Assembly (NCBI GenBank): GCA_015832175.1 | Contig: WJXW01000006.1 | Coordinates: 1,178,001-1,242,000 of the forward strand | Direction of reading: 5' to 3' | DNA length: 64,000 bases | From: Paraphaeosphaeria minitans | Lineage: Eukaryota > Ascomycota > Dothideomycetes > Pleosporales > Didymosphaeriaceae | Shown: piece by piece, positions 10,049-21,403 of the stretch | Numbering within the stretch: the stretch's first letter is position 1 | Layout of the letters: each line of letters begins with the position of its first letter | Translations under genes and position numbers: made by a program | The notes under the pieces: generated by a model | Database searches by the model: none | Seen by the model: the letters and a program-made list of their open reading frames with translations, nothing else | What the model was told of the DNA's origin: nothing

Positions 10049-11897
10049 CGACGTCCTTATGTAGCCAACAAAAGCATGAAGCGATAAATCAAGCCAGCAA
10101 TATCCTTCGTAATCCTTTGCTTCTTGTGTGTAGGTGAAGTGCTTAACGCACTATTACCTGAACAAAGGCTCGACTATAAGATCGCAGGATGTTCGTTCTT
10201 ATCCAATAGACGCGAGGCCAATGTGGTCAGGAGGGAGCCAGGGAAGTGCGTGCAGGTGGGATTGGTTTTCCGGGCTCCGAATTGCGTCTTTAGTGCTATC
10301 ATTCGCACTGCTCGATTTGCAATCTAACAATCTTCAAAGGTTTCTCACAATGCTTCTGCTAATGCCAATTTCCTCACTTGGGGATTACTGTTCCCGGAAT
10401 GCTCAAGCAACAATAACAACAGGGGGGGGGGGAAAGGCAAAATTGGACTACACTATGACAAACGTTAGTCTTCACATCGAGCTCCCGATTCTCTGTGCCT
10501 TACCCAAACGATTTTCTTGTTGGTAATATTGCATGTTTGTTTAAAAAGGACAACTCACATGTTGCGATTCTCTTATAGAAAGAAAGACTAGAGGAAGTCT
10601 TACAAAATAGTCACCCCGGACGTGGCGTGATTTCATCCTATCTCATCCGTCGGATCTCGGATCACTGCAGCGCTCACGAAAGGAGCTTTGGATATCTTTC
10701 CAGCTACTTTCGAACGACTCTGCGTACAACAATACAGCATCGAGGTCGCTGTCGACGAGTGGGCGACTTGCCTTGTACTGTAGGTTGGAGAAGCCTAGCG
10801 GTGCAACCACAACGACGAGCAAGTTCGAAAGCTGGCGGGGCGTCAGCGATGCTCATGATGAGTTCGGTGGCGGACTGACCCAATTTGAGCACGCCGAGAA
10901 TGCTTTCGCTTGGATGCGAATGCAGAGGTTGGTGACCTCGGCCGAGTAGGCAAAGCCATGTCCTACCCAGCCAGCCAGCCAGCCTGGTATGAATCGTCGG
11001 TATACATTGAGTCATACCAAGCGACTACCAATCCGTGCGCACGACCTCCCACATCGCAAACAACGAGTCAAAAGAATCGGACAAGAATCCCGTTGCAACA
11101 ACAACACATGCAATGTTGAGCATTGGCGTACGTGTTTGAGACTCATCGACGGTGGCTGTTGAGCTCAATTCTTTCCCGCGAGTATAATCACCGAAGACAT
11201 ACACATATACCAGTACATGCCCCCCCCCCCCCCCAAAAAAAAAAAAAAAAAACGTCCCAGCCAGCATCAACGCTCGACGACCGAGACGCTCGAATGGTGC
11301 AACTGCGGTGGGAGAGCGGCAGTGAAAGCATTCGTTGCCATTACCTAGCTACCTAACTGCCGGGAGGCGCGACGCGACGCGATGCGTGGGGGCCAAAACC
11401 GAACCGAGCGAAATTCTCGAAAAATGAAAGTCGCATGGATGGATGGTAGGTACGTCTATGTGTGGCTTCCCACTTGTATCAGAGTTTTTTTTTATATCAG
11501 GCGTTGGGGACGTGTAAGGCATAGCTGTGATGACGAAATCATGTATAGACATCATTGCTTTGCTCTCTGGCCGTGAGCATTTGCACGTTGCTTTTTCGGG
11601 CATCGTTCTGAATTGAAATAGCGGATCCGTCTGACAGTTGGATGGACACTCAATAGCTTTTCTTACAGGGCATTAGTTCGTTGGCATAGCCGCATCACGG
11701 GATCAGGAATCTATGTTCAAGAAGTGTACTCGTAGAATTATTGATTTCCATGTAGACTATTCGTTTGTTTGATCATTATAGCGTGGCTTGGTCCATGTCC
11801 AACACCATCCTTAGGTTCGTCAGATGCCTGCTTCACACCTTCTTCGCTTCGACAACCCCCAAACAATGCCACCGTTGCTTAGGCAACTCGACGTGGT
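10049..11897. other. Gene-free spacer between MAP1 and SDR gene
   Basis: This 1.85-kb spacer lies between converging genes. It contains homopolymer runs (G-run near 10425; C15 then A18 at 11220-11252), and I recognise no protein or RNA gene in it. Short ORFs on both strands lack any family resemblance. Confidence 0.5.
11220..11252. repeat. Homopolymer block C15-A18
   Basis: Fifteen C residues run directly into eighteen A residues. Such abutting homopolymers are also prone to assembly length error. Confidence 0.9.
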
Positions 11898-12662
11898 TTA
11901 CCAGGGAAAGTCCTTGCCCTCCAGCTCCACTATTGAGGACTTGCCTGTCGGGATGAAGCGGCCAGAGTGTGCCTCCCTGGTGGACTCGTCGATCAGTTTC
12001 ACGGTCTCCACGATCGTCGGCTCCACTTCGTCGAAGGCCTTCTCCATTCCGGCGGCTTTGGCGCCATTGTTGCCCATGTCAGTCTGGACAAAGCCAGGGT
12101 CGATGACAAAAGCGGTGAGATTGGGGTGCTCGAAGTGGATGCGGCGGACAAAGTAGTGAACCAAAGCTTTAGATCCACCGTAGACTGTCATGGGAAACAC
12201 AGCACGGCGCTCCATACCACCGACGCTGCCGAGAGGGCTGCCAAAAACCACGAATTTGGGGTTGGCTGACTTCTCTAGCAAGCCGACTGTGGCTTGGAAG
12301 AGGGCAAGGACTCCGTAGGCGTTGGTTTCAATGTGGCGTTGGAGTTCGCCGAGCTGAACCTGTGCGATGGGACCTCCAGCCTGGGCTATTGCGGCACTTG
12401 CGAGGACAGTATCAAGGCTTTGAACGCCGTTGTTGGTGAGTGACTCCTTGAGCTTGGTAGGGTTGAATTCGGCGCTGTCGAGCTGAACGACAATGAGCTT
12501 GCTGCCGGAGCCCTTGGAGATGGTAGCGAGGCTTTTGGAGGTTTCGTGAGAAGGATCGCGAACGGCAGCGACGACGGTCACGTTGTCACGAGGAAGGTAT
12601 TTCTCGACTGCAGCGCGGCCGAGGCCGCGGTTCGCGCCCGTTATCAGAATTGTGGTGGCCAT
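11898..12662 (-). CDS. Short-chain dehydrogenase/reductase
   Basis: This is an intronless gene of 254 residues. It has the classical SDR cofactor motif TGANRGLG at residues 8-15, and the active-site Tyr and Lys in YGGSK, preceded by FGSPLGS, which holds the catalytic serine. PGFVQTDMG follows, as usual for the family. The start is the ATG of MATTILITGANRG, because the glycine-rich motif normally lies within the first 15-20 residues; the open frame upstream to 12836 is probably leader. Similar fungal proteins are annotated as norsolorinic acid ketoreductase-like, but that name is a weak homology label. No polyketide synthase or other pathway gene is nearby, so the substrate is unknown. NADP or NAD preference was not resolved. 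Confidence 0.85.
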   Translation of the reverse strand: MATTILITGANRGLGRAAVEKYLPRDNVTVVAAVRDPSHETSKSLATISKGSGSKLIVVQLDSAEFNPTKLKESLTNNGVQSLDTVLASAAIAQAGGPIAQVQLGELQRHIETNAYGVLALFQATVGLLEKSANPKFVVFGSPLGSVGGMERRAVFPMTVYGGSKALVHYFVRRIHFEHPNLTAFVIDPGFVQTDMGNNGAKAAGMEKAFDEVEPTIVETVKLIDESTREAHSGRFIPTGKSSIVELEGKDFPW

Positions 12663-13290
12663 GTTCAGAGTGGCGAGGGAGAGACAGTGAGGAGTGGCGT
12701 GTATGCAACGACGTTGACTATGAGGATTTAGAATGATTTTTGGTGAGCGAAGAAGGTGTGGTATAAGTATGTAAGAGGGCAGGAGCGAAGCAAATTGGTA
12801 AGCTATGTGGCACAGGCAGGTGCAACTTTTGTGCAATTTATGTGCGTAAGCAGAAAGTGCACTCCAACCGCGGCTTTGTAACTCGAGACACGACGTAGAT
12901 TATTACCTTACGATAACGGGATTCGAGCTGCATTTGCCTTCTCTCTGGCAAGCGATATCTCGCACCTGCTGGTCAGCGGTTTGAAAGGGCTCTGCGGTAG
13001 CCTCACTGTTGAGCTCAGCTCGCGCGCTTGGGCGCTCGATGCTTGGTCGTGTTGGCTCGTCGAGGAGCAGACGATCCAGTACCTATCGTAGCGAGCACTC
13101 TAGGGCACCTGCGCTGAAGGAGCCGGATGCCCGATAATGAAACGGGACGTTTCCACGCTCGGAGATGTTCGACGTGCGTTCACAGAAGCACGTTGGCCCG
13201 TTGCATTGTACTCAGACCACAAGAACCATCGACGGTCCCGTGACGAGCTCAATGCAGAACTTGCGACCTTGGAGATCTCGAACGCGTCAA

Positions 13291-13345
13291 GTTTGATTGC
13301 TTTGACACAGAAGGTTTGATTGCTTTGTGTGTTTGATTGCTTTGA
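13291..13345. repeat. Three copies of GTTTGATTGCTTTG
   Basis: Copies begin at 13291, 13314 and 13331; the first and third continue into ACACA. It is a short direct-repeat cluster of unknown role. Confidence 0.8.
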
Positions 13346-15070
13346 CACAAGTGGATTTGATTGAATGTACAAGCGGCATAGATAGAGACGTCCCGTAAAG
13401 GCAACCAAGGGTTCACGGTCTAGATCATGACTACCATGCTGGTGTGGATTATGCACTCCTATGTCACACCGTGACCATTCCGGCGACTACAACGGCTGCC
13501 TTCGGATGCTCACGCGCAACGTCACAACCGCAATACATCTCACTGCTTGGCCGCAGACACAGCATTCTTCGGCACTTCGCCGACGCGGCGGCGGGTGATG
13601 GAGGTGGAGCTGAAAGGCCGCCGAGAGGCTTGGGTGTGTGCTTGGCTACTACTCGGTATGTCAGGATGGCTTGGTTGTGTGACGGCGGAGAAACGGTGTT
13701 GCAGGATTAACGGGCGTGCTATGCTTGGCTGTGTTAGTGGGAGAAGGCAACGTCAAGGGACGGATGGTGGTTGTGGGAGGCTGCTGGAATTGTTGACGGT
13801 GCAGCGCGGTTGATGTGGCGATGGAGGCAGGAGCTGTGGGTCCGGATAAGGTTGGCGGTAGGTTGGAATACTGGAGAAGTGGGACTCAACTTCGGACTTG
13901 GTTTGCTGTTCAGCCCTATGGCTTGTCAGTTGTGATCAGTGCCCGAAACCATTTGCTCTGCTCACGATGAGGCGGGTGACTTGTCGGGGGTACCGTACGT
14001 GCAGTGACCATCGGCTTAGCAGCTGTGAGATGGCGCAACTACCCGCACGCAGCGTGCACATGTTTCTGCCAGGGGCAGGCACGGTGAGCCGGAGCATAGC
14101 AATGACCAATTCGCACCTATAATGTCGTTTGTTGCTACACAGCATTGGTGTGCAGTACATTTGCGTGGGTGGGCGCGCGGAATAGCACGGGCGAGCCTTG
14201 TCCGCGGTGCATTTGCATGCAAGTGCTGGTTGCGGTGCTGGTCTGGACGCTGCCCGGCGCCCTGTCGACCGAAGCGCGCCATGGCCAGCACTCGGTGTGA
14301 TGGCATGTAGGTAGGAAGCGGAAGAAAGCACGCTTCTCTGCCACAAGAGCACCAGACTGTGTGCAATGATGTCGCGAGTTTCACTTGCCCGCACGATAGG
14401 TTGGGGTCAAGTCGGCAGCAGCGCTTCTCGAGAATTGGAATGGGAGCCCCAACGAACCAGAGGCGGGGATTGACATGATCCTGGACGGTGTGCGCATGGC
14501 TGCATACGCGGTGTACATGTACACGAGAGAGTGTCGGGAAGGTGGGGTGAGAATCGAGATGCATGGAGCGAAGCTACCGTGCAATGCCCTCGGTGTGGGA
14601 TGCTGGCCTGAAGCACTTGCTGGGGGGTCAGATGACACTCTCGGCTCTGGGAGAAGCGGCGCTGCTAGTCTGTGGTCATGAGCAGTGAAGGCTTGCTGGC
14701 GGGCGGAAGACGGGGAGAAAAGCGGTGAGGATGGGGCAGGAGGCCAGCGCAACACGGCGTTTGATGGAGGGCGGAGACCAACACCGGCGGTACTCGGTGC
14801 TCAGTGCTCAGTGCTCAGAGCTCAGCGCTGCACTGCTCGGGGAGGCGCTGGCTGGCTGGCTGGCTGGCTGCTGGGCAGAGGATGGGACTGCGTGAGTAAG
14901 CACTCGCATCGCACGTCGACAGGCCCACAGGGCGGTCGGTGGGCGCCGGGCAGTCGGTGAGCTGGAGCCGTCTTGTCTCCCGACGTGCGGCAGTGGCGCA
15001 CTGCAACAAGGGCAATCAAGGGTCCAACAAGAAGCAGGTTTTTCATTAGGTATTTTTTCATTTTGTTTTA

Positions 15071-15297
15071 GCCTGTCCGCCTTGCGTGGAGCCCCGTACG
15101 AAACGCACGTAATGCGGACAAGCAGGTTTTTTTTTCAGTTTTTTTTTCAGTTTTTGTTCTAGCCTGTCCGCCTTGCGTGGACTCCCGTAAGAAACGCACC
15201 TAATACGGACAAGCAGGTTTTTTTTCTTCTTTTTTTTCGTTTCAGCCTGTCCGCCGTGCCTGGAGTGCCGTACGAAACGCACCCGATGCGGACAGGC
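15071..15297 (+). repeat. Three tandem 53-base stem-loop units with T-run spacers
   Basis: Units at 15071-15123, 15162-15214 and 15245-15297 are each exactly 53 bases. Each opens with GCCTGTCCGC and closes with a near-complement (GCGGACAAGC, ACGGACAAGC, GCGGACAGGC), so each can fold as a hairpin. In units 1 and 2 a second inner pair, TGCGT/ACGCA, continues the stem. Units 1 and 2 are followed by AGG and long T-runs broken by CAG or CTTC. A degenerate tail (AAGCAGGTTTTTC) at about 15030 suggests a lost fourth copy upstream. The function is unknown. See the findings for the RNA hypothesis. Confidence 0.85.
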
Positions 15298-15371
15298 CTG
15301 GCGAAACGCTGCTGACAAAGGCGCCCGCTGGCAGACGGGAACTTTCACAGCGCCAGAACAAAGAGACTCGA

Positions 15372-15386
15372 CCAGAACCAGAACCA

Positions 15387-15421
<35 letters not shown>
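15372..15421. repeat. CCAGAA hexamer microsatellite
   Basis: About eight copies of CCAGAA, one altered to CCAGTA. It lies between the stem-loop units and the presumed leader of the downstream gene. Confidence 0.85.
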
Positions 15422-15422
<1 letters not shown>

Positions 15423-16417
15423 CGTCGCGGCAAGAGGGTCAAAGTCCTTATCAGACCACGCCGGCGCCAGTCAGCTGCTGCCCGGACAAGCCCTGCGCTC
15501 TGGGCCCTTTCCTTTCGGTCGCCTCTGTGGAATTTGGCCCGTCTGCAGGCGTTCGTTCGTACCGTGCTGTTACATTCAAGCCATTGGCGTCGACTGCTCG
15601 GCACGCTGATCAATAATTATTACCCGCCGTTTGCTTTCGCTGGCTGCCGCCCGCAGAGCCTGCCAGCGCCGTCGCTTGCCCTTTCCCAACCCTCTCGCGC
15701 TCTTGAACCCGCAAGCCCGCACACCCCCCACCCCCCTTCCTTTCGTGCACGCTTCCCACTTCCTGCTTCCCTCTTCACTCTCTTTGCTTCACTTTGCTCT
15801 CCGCCTGCCTCGCCGCAGTTCCCAGGAACATTGGTGTGTGCGAGGTGCTCCGCTCTGCCACGACCCATTGTGCGCTGTCGCCACTTTGGTCGTAGCCCTA
15901 CTCCGCCAGTGGATCCTCACATCATACCCGCCAGGTATTCCCTTCCTCGTCCAACTGGGCCACTTGACACCTCTGACATGGCCCAGTCCTTCCTTGATCT
16001 TGTTTTAGGACTACACTTTTACATCTTCACCATGCTGCTTTCTATTTCATAACACTACGTCCTTCGGGGCCTTACCCTGCATCTTGCATCCACTCCGGTA
16101 CTATCTCGTTTCTCCGCCACCACGCCCGCACCCACGCCCACGCCCACGCCCACGCCCGCATTCACACCCATCACCGTCACCGTCATCATCCCCGTCCCAA
16201 TTCCTGCCAACTTCTCCGAGCTGTTCCAACTGCCATCTTCGACTGAACCTCCGCCCGCACAAAACAGGCTCGCCGTCTTTTTCCGGATTTCTCGACCCGG
16301 CCGCCTTCACCCTGGCCGCGTGTGGTTCCCTTGTTTGCATCCAATCTCCCCGCGACTCAGCCGCCAAGAGCATTGGTGCCCGCCCATCCCGTGCAAAAAG
16401 TGCCGCAGCTGCACATC

Positions 16418-18736
16418 ATGGCACTAAACGAGCTCGGCAGCCACAGCACACAGCTGAATCTCACAAACTTCAACACCCCAACAAACGCTGCGCCCTCCAT
16501 GTCCTCCGAAGATGACGTCTTGGCCGACGTGGACGAACCTCCCGACTTACAGCGCACGCCTCGGCCATCTGCCCTCACCCTACACGAGTCGTTCAAAGGC
16601 GCCTTCAAAAAACATGCCCCGCGTTACCACTGCCAAACGTCGCTACTGTCGACTGCACTCCACTCCAACGAAACATCGCCTATCGAGGACCATAGCCATG
16701 TCCCCCGCGGCATGTCGTGTACTTCCACCTGGAGCAACAACAGCATCTCCACTGCCGAGCTGACAAGCGACGGCGGCATCACAAGCCCTGGCACGCGTAC
16801 AAGCACGCCGAGCCCGCTGCTAGCTCCCGTCTCGTCCCACAACATGCTCCCCATCTCTACCAAACCGCTGGAACGCGAAGTGAGTATCGTGCGATACGAC
16901 GGAGACAATGCCATCCCCGTTCTAAAAGACCCTCCCGTTCCTGTCGTTTCGGAGATCAAGTGGGAGGCTGGCCTGGGCCGGAAACGGTGTATCACTTTTG
17001 CCTGTGGTGGAAAAAGAGAGGCGAAACCTGAGCCCCAAGCTGTGAAGACCGTGCCCGAGTCGAAGCAGGAAGAGCCACTCAAGCGGCCTTGCACTATCAA
17101 GTTCGCGTGCCCCACCAAGGTTTCGACAGATGCACCGCCCAAGCCGCGTGTCACACGCGCTGCCAGCCCGGCACCTCCGCCACGGGTGCGCAGCAGCTCC
17201 AAAGCGTCACTCAAAGCGCATCGCGGGTCTGATTCGACGATCCGTAACCCCTCACCTGTCTCTGTTCGAAGACCTCGCATGTCTGATCGCTCTCGCCGCC
17301 TCAGCAGCAACTCCGACTTGGCACGGACGGAAGCATTCCGTTTCCATGAGTTTGCCAGCTCAGAGGAAGAGGTGGAGGAGTGGACTCAGGAATCTACCTG
17401 CCATCGACGACCTCTCACGATCAAGGACACCCTCATCATTGAGAACAACCTCCGTCAACTCGGCGAAGAAGCTGAAGAAGAAGCGTTGGAGGATGACGAG
17501 GAAGAGGATGACGTTCTTGAGGACGAGGATGGCGAGGACGAGGATGCAGAAGAGGAGGAAGAAGCAGAGGATAGCGATGCAGCCGAGGTCTCGTCTGACG
17601 AAGGATTCCAAACTGACAACGAGGAAGGCTTTGCTGTGTCAGACGACGATGACGACAGCGATGCCGGTTCCGATTACAATTGGTGGACCCCCGGACGCTC
17701 GACAGCAGCAACCTCGATTGAGCATCTAGATCACATCCGCCCTTCTTCTGGCCGCCGCAGCATTTCTGAATCATCCGTTGGATCTGTGGAGAGCACGCAT
17801 CGCTTCATACCAGAGATCAAGATGAAACGACGAAAGTCTCGACCAGTCAACATTCGTGTTCCCAGCCAAGAGCTTCCGGATAGCACAGACTTTGTATGTG
17901 GAACACTCGACGAGGACCGCCCTCTGGAGCAGGCCTATTTGTCGGCGCTGGAGCGTAGGCGTCAGGCGCGACACAAAAAGACCCCGCAAGATGTGGATCC
18001 CACCTTTCCGACCTCGGATCCGGAGCTGGACGAGGAGGATGATAATTTCGAGAACGACAATCTGGCATCTGAAAGCGACCACTTCATGCTCCACGGTCAG
18101 ATGGATGCGCTGAATGGCGACCTCCGCGGCCGCCGCAAGCCCCTTCCAGCGAGACGTTCGCCAGCCCAGTCACCTAAACGTCTTCGATCACCTGCACCCA
18201 TCAAACGTGCGGTCCATCGGTCTCCGCTTCCCCGCAAACTGTTCGGCCAGTCTCCGAAGCGGATGCGCTCGCCTGCTCCGGCTCGTCTAAAGTCGCCACC
18301 TCCCACGCGAAGAGGGTCATCATTTCTCGTTGAGCCTGCCAAGCGCACAACTATGTCGATCCAGTTCGCAGGGTTAGCAGAACGTCCGGTTCCAACAATG
18401 ACATCGTCACTGCCCCGAACTCCGGTTACACAAAACCCACCAGAGATCGACTACGACGACGAGGATACGCCCAATGAGTTCCCCGTGCGCCGAGCCATTG
18501 ACATCAAAGTCGGGCTAGAGAGGAAGCGCCAGCGACGCAAAGAACAACTTTACAAAAAGATGCAAAAGCAAAAGTGCCACAAAGACAAGCGTCCGGCCCC
18601 CGGAAAAGGTGCCCAAAGGATGCGCGAAGTCGGCCTGGGTTTGGCAGCCCACAAGGGCAAGTTTGTAGCCGCAGGCTTTGCCTTCAATGTGCCACATACA
18701 CCCGACCAAAAGGATATGCATGTCTTGTCCGTCTAG
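16418..18736 (+). CDS. Large acidic protein, DUF2457-like
   Basis: This is a single-exon gene of about 772 residues if it starts at MALNELGSH (16418). An in-frame Met at 16322 would add 32. The protein is mostly low-complexity and probably disordered: serine/proline-rich N-terminal half, basic RRPRMSDRSRRLSSNSD, then the most conserved-looking block, EAFRFHEFASSEEEVEEW and LTIKDTLIIENNLRQLGEEA. A long acidic run of Glu/Asp (about 17470-17680) follows. Near the C-terminus are SPKRLRSPAPIKR-type repeats and a basic segment, LERKRQRRKEQLYKKMQKQK. I relate it from memory to the fungal DUF2457 family, whose function is unknown. Basic and acidic blocks together suggest a nuclear or nucleic-acid-associated protein, which is inference. 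Confidence 0.65.
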   Translation: MALNELGSHSTQLNLTNFNTPTNAAPSMSSEDDVLADVDEPPDLQRTPRPSALTLHESFKGAFKKHAPRYHCQTSLLSTALHSNETSPIEDHSHVPRGMSCTSTWSNNSISTAELTSDGGITSPGTRTSTPSPLLAPVSSHNMLPISTKPLEREVSIVRYDGDNAIPVLKDPPVPVVSEIKWEAGLGRKRCITFACGGKREAKPEPQAVKTVPESKQEEPLKRPCTIKFACPTKVSTDAPPKPRVTRAASPAPPPRVRSSSKASLKAHRGSDSTIRNPSPVSVRRPRMSDRSRRLSSNSDLARTEAFRFHEFASSEEEVEEWTQESTCHRRPLTIKDTLIIENNLRQLGEEAEEEALEDDEEEDDVLEDEDGEDEDAEEEEEAEDSDAAEVSSDEGFQTDNEEGFAVSDDDDDSDAGSDYNWWTPGRSTAATSIEHLDHIRPSSGRRSISESSVGSVESTHRFIPEIKMKRRKSRPVNIRVPSQELPDSTDFVCGTLDEDRPLEQAYLSALERRRQARHKKTPQDVDPTFPTSDPELDEEDDNFENDNLASESDHFMLHGQMDALNGDLRGRRKPLPARRSPAQSPKRLRSPAPIKRAVHRSPLPRKLFGQSPKRMRSPAPARLKSPPPTRRGSSFLVEPAKRTTMSIQFAGLAERPVPTMTSSLPRTPVTQNPPEIDYDDEDTPNEFPVRRAIDIKVGLERKRQRRKEQLYKKMQKQKCHKDKRPAPGKGAQRMREVGLGLAAHKGKFVAAGFAFNVPHTPDQKDMHVLSV

Positions 18737-21302
18737 GAGACGACCAATGGACGGATGCCATGAGAAGCAGCGCCGCTGATCACGGTCGGCACCTTCACAA
18801 GTCCTCTCTCCACATGTGGGGAGAGACTTGTTGGTCGCTGCTCTCAATTTTCCAACCTGGATCACATAGCGTTGGACCTACGCTATTCACTTCACTTCGA
18901 GGCTGGGTCAAGCATTGGGCCCAGGCTATTCCACTTCGATTCTCTATACCACCTTCTCGTTTTAGCGGCTTCTTATGTACATAGCCCACCTTTCTTATTG
19001 CAACTATACTGATTATCTTATACATATTCCTTTCGCTTGTTCACACTACTTCAAACAGATCGTCAGGGTGTCGCTTCACCCTCGTTTCTTCCTTCTGTCA
19101 TATTGTCCTGTCACGAACTTAGCGCATCTTTGCATTTGCATGGGAGGTAGTCGACATTGCTGTTGCGCATGCATAGCTTGAGTGTCTGGGTGAACAATCT
19201 GAACCAGCCCTACGCGGGTGAAGTTTGGATGATGGTTGCGAGCTTTGCTTTGATGAATATTTTTGCTGATGTACGTGAGCCATTGCATCATTGCCGGCGT
19301 TTTGTCGGGCCTGAAGCTATCTTCAGTGAAGTGTTGCTTTTCGCGGCATGGGCTTGCATTGCATCACCTGCCCAGTGTGTTCCTTACCGGAAAGGCGGTC
19401 CCGGTGCTTTACATTTACATATCCAAATACGAACCTGGATCTTGGTGGAAGCCACGACTGTGACTGCATCAGAACAGCCAACAGAAAGTATGCCTTGTTC
19501 TCGTGGCTAAAGGGGCACCATCATGGCAACGCATTCACCAATGCTGCAATTCGTCTGCTACCGACTCGAGCCTAGGCTTCCAAACCTTCCCTGTGGAGTC
19601 GGTTACGAACGTCTCCGAAACATCATCATACTTACTCACTACAAGGCCAGGCACAACGACCATCAACTACTCCACAGATCTGCTAAGCCGTCACCGTTAT
19701 AAGTCGGAAAAGCACCAGCAGCACGGTGGATCCATGCAATCTGCATTGACTAGTCTGATATTGATGAGAGGAACAAGAACGTTCCACCCATGTCGCATAT
19801 TTACACCTCAGCAACTCGTGTATTGATCTGTATGGGATTACCAAAGGACGTTTTTCGGCTTGACTGGCGAGTACGAAGACCTAGAATTAGCGCCCAGTAT
19901 CGTCTCGAAGGACTTCGGGAAGGAACATTAGGAGTCCATATATGCACAGCTTGCTCGTGCTTTGTAGAGAACGAGCACAGCCCGTTCTGTAGGAACGTTA
20001 GACTTTATGGAACCGCATGACTTGGCCCCGACCGCCCTCAAACCCACCCGGGCCGTAGCAGTATCGGAAACCATACATGACAGAGGTAGGGAAATGTCGT
20101 CTGAGGATATGCTCGTAGTAGATGGCAAAGATCATCTCTCCCCAGCAAAGGGTTCGGTTAGTGGTAGCACTTGCACTCGATGGCCACGGTCTGGGTGTAG
20201 AAAGTTCATTGATTGGCCGAGTTGTAACATGCAGCTGTCGCAATCAAACCGACGACTCCGCCGATGCCGTGGAGGCTAACCCGAGATTCGTACTTGATAT
20301 GATACTGTGACGCAATCGACGCCACGGACGTAGCAGACGTAGTAGGCGGTGTTTAACCACTGGATCAAGTCATACGGGACCGCCACGATCCAAGCAGTTG
20401 AACCTTGCGGCTCGACGACGGATTTACTGCAGGCGTTCAACCTTCTCCGCGGCTTGGCCACCGATGGGACCTTGTCGACACGCGAGATACGTGCGGTTGG
20501 CTATACTCGCGGAACCATCTAAGCCCAGATTGCCCAAGGCCCAGTAGTTGGGAGTCGCTCGTGCGGCTCGGTGGTTGCAGATACTGTTTGGTCTATTCTA
20601 AAGATGTGATGATGTGCGACAAACGGGCGGACAATGTGCATACCGAGCATCACAGCATGTGGGCTCTCAAAGGTAGTTTGCATGCAGCGTTACTGCGACC
20701 TCGCGAAGAGCATTTGAAGATATCTTTAGCTCGTGCCACCGGAGAAGGTGAAGACTTTGTTTCTCGCGACGTGTATGTTTACTTGACCGATGATTTTCCT
20801 TTGCGTCGAGGAAACTGTTCCAAAGGATGGTCTTGGTCTAGGAAGGAGCTACCTGCGATGTGCACATTCGCCGATGCCCTGTCGAAACACGGGACGTTTG
20901 CATCAACTGCAATAGAATGCAGCGAGGGAGCGATGCGGTGTGAAAAAGAAAAGATGCAACCGCACTACCTAGTACCTAAGTATCTATTATAGATAGAAAG
21001 AAAAAAAAAATTCGCGCCGTCAAGCTTCGAACATGGATCTCCGAAAATCATTGCTACCTTTCTGGTTCGAAATATTCTTCATCCAACTTGAGCCTGTTCT
21101 TGAAGCTGCAAAAAAGGAATTAAAAAAAATCTTCCTCGCGTTTTTGTTGAGTGGGGACGCCAACAATCTCGGTACGCATCTAGACTTTCCCATCGCTCCA
21201 CATCCAATTTTTACATCTCAACAGCTGCAACACACCCCGGACACTTTGAAAAATGCTTTATATACATAGCTACCACCGGAACTGTCATCGAAGCATAGAT
21301 CA
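18737..21302. other. Gene-poor spacer upstream of tRNA-Ala
   Basis: This 2.6-kb stretch has no supportable gene. Minus-strand ORFs near 19998-20461 contain hydrophobic pieces, but the frames are broken and I could not join them with splice signals. A 195-codon plus-strand ORF at 20405-20992 has no recognisable motif. Confidence 0.45.
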
Positions 21303-21403
21303 GGGCTTGTGGTTTAGTGGTATAATTTTCCCTTAGCATTTGCGTGCTTTACAGCATTGCGAGTACATGGGAAAGGTCCTGGGTTCGATTCCCAGCAAGT
21401 CCA
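21303..21403 (+). tRNA. tRNA-Ala(AGC) with 29-base intron
   Basis: The cloverleaf reads as follows. The acceptor stem GGGCTTG pairs with CAAGTCC, and base pair 3 is a G-T (G3-U70), the alanine identity element. The D arm is GTTTAGTGGTATAAT, the anticodon stem TTCCC/GGGAA and the T arm CTGGG-TTCGATT-CCCAG. The discriminator is A. The loop TT-AGC-A-T gives anticodon AGC at 21335-21337. The intron (about 21339-21367) sits one base 3' of the anticodon, the standard position, between A37 and the next base. The B box GGTTCGATTCC is intact and the CCA is not encoded. This is the only tRNA I find in the window. Confidence 0.9.

Larger units (their letters stand above)
12663..16417. other. Long repeat-rich spacer between SDR and DUF2457-like genes
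   Basis: This 3.75-kb region lies between divergent genes and holds no recognisable protein gene. It contains a triplicated GTTTGATTGCTTTG motif (13291-13345) and short tandem runs: a GTGCTCA-type run near 14797-14827 and a CTGG run near 14849-14871. It also holds three 53-base stem-loop units (15071-15297) and a CCAGAA hexamer array (15372-15421). The last 700 bases are CT-rich and look like a long 5' leader or core promoter for the downstream gene. Confidence 0.5.

Noticed and set aside
13936..14564. Overlapping minus-strand ORFs of 152 and 182 codons
   Set aside because: His/Arg/Ser-rich random-looking sequence in GC-rich spacer, with several frames open at once.
15534..16052. 172-codon Pro/Ser-rich ORF upstream of the DUF2457-like gene
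   Set aside because: It lies in CT-rich, leader-like sequence; composition alone keeps several frames open.
19998..20461. Minus-strand ORFs with hydrophobic stretches, resembling part of a membrane protein
   Set aside because: Frames shift and stop repeatedly, no splice signals join them, and no family motif is recognisable.
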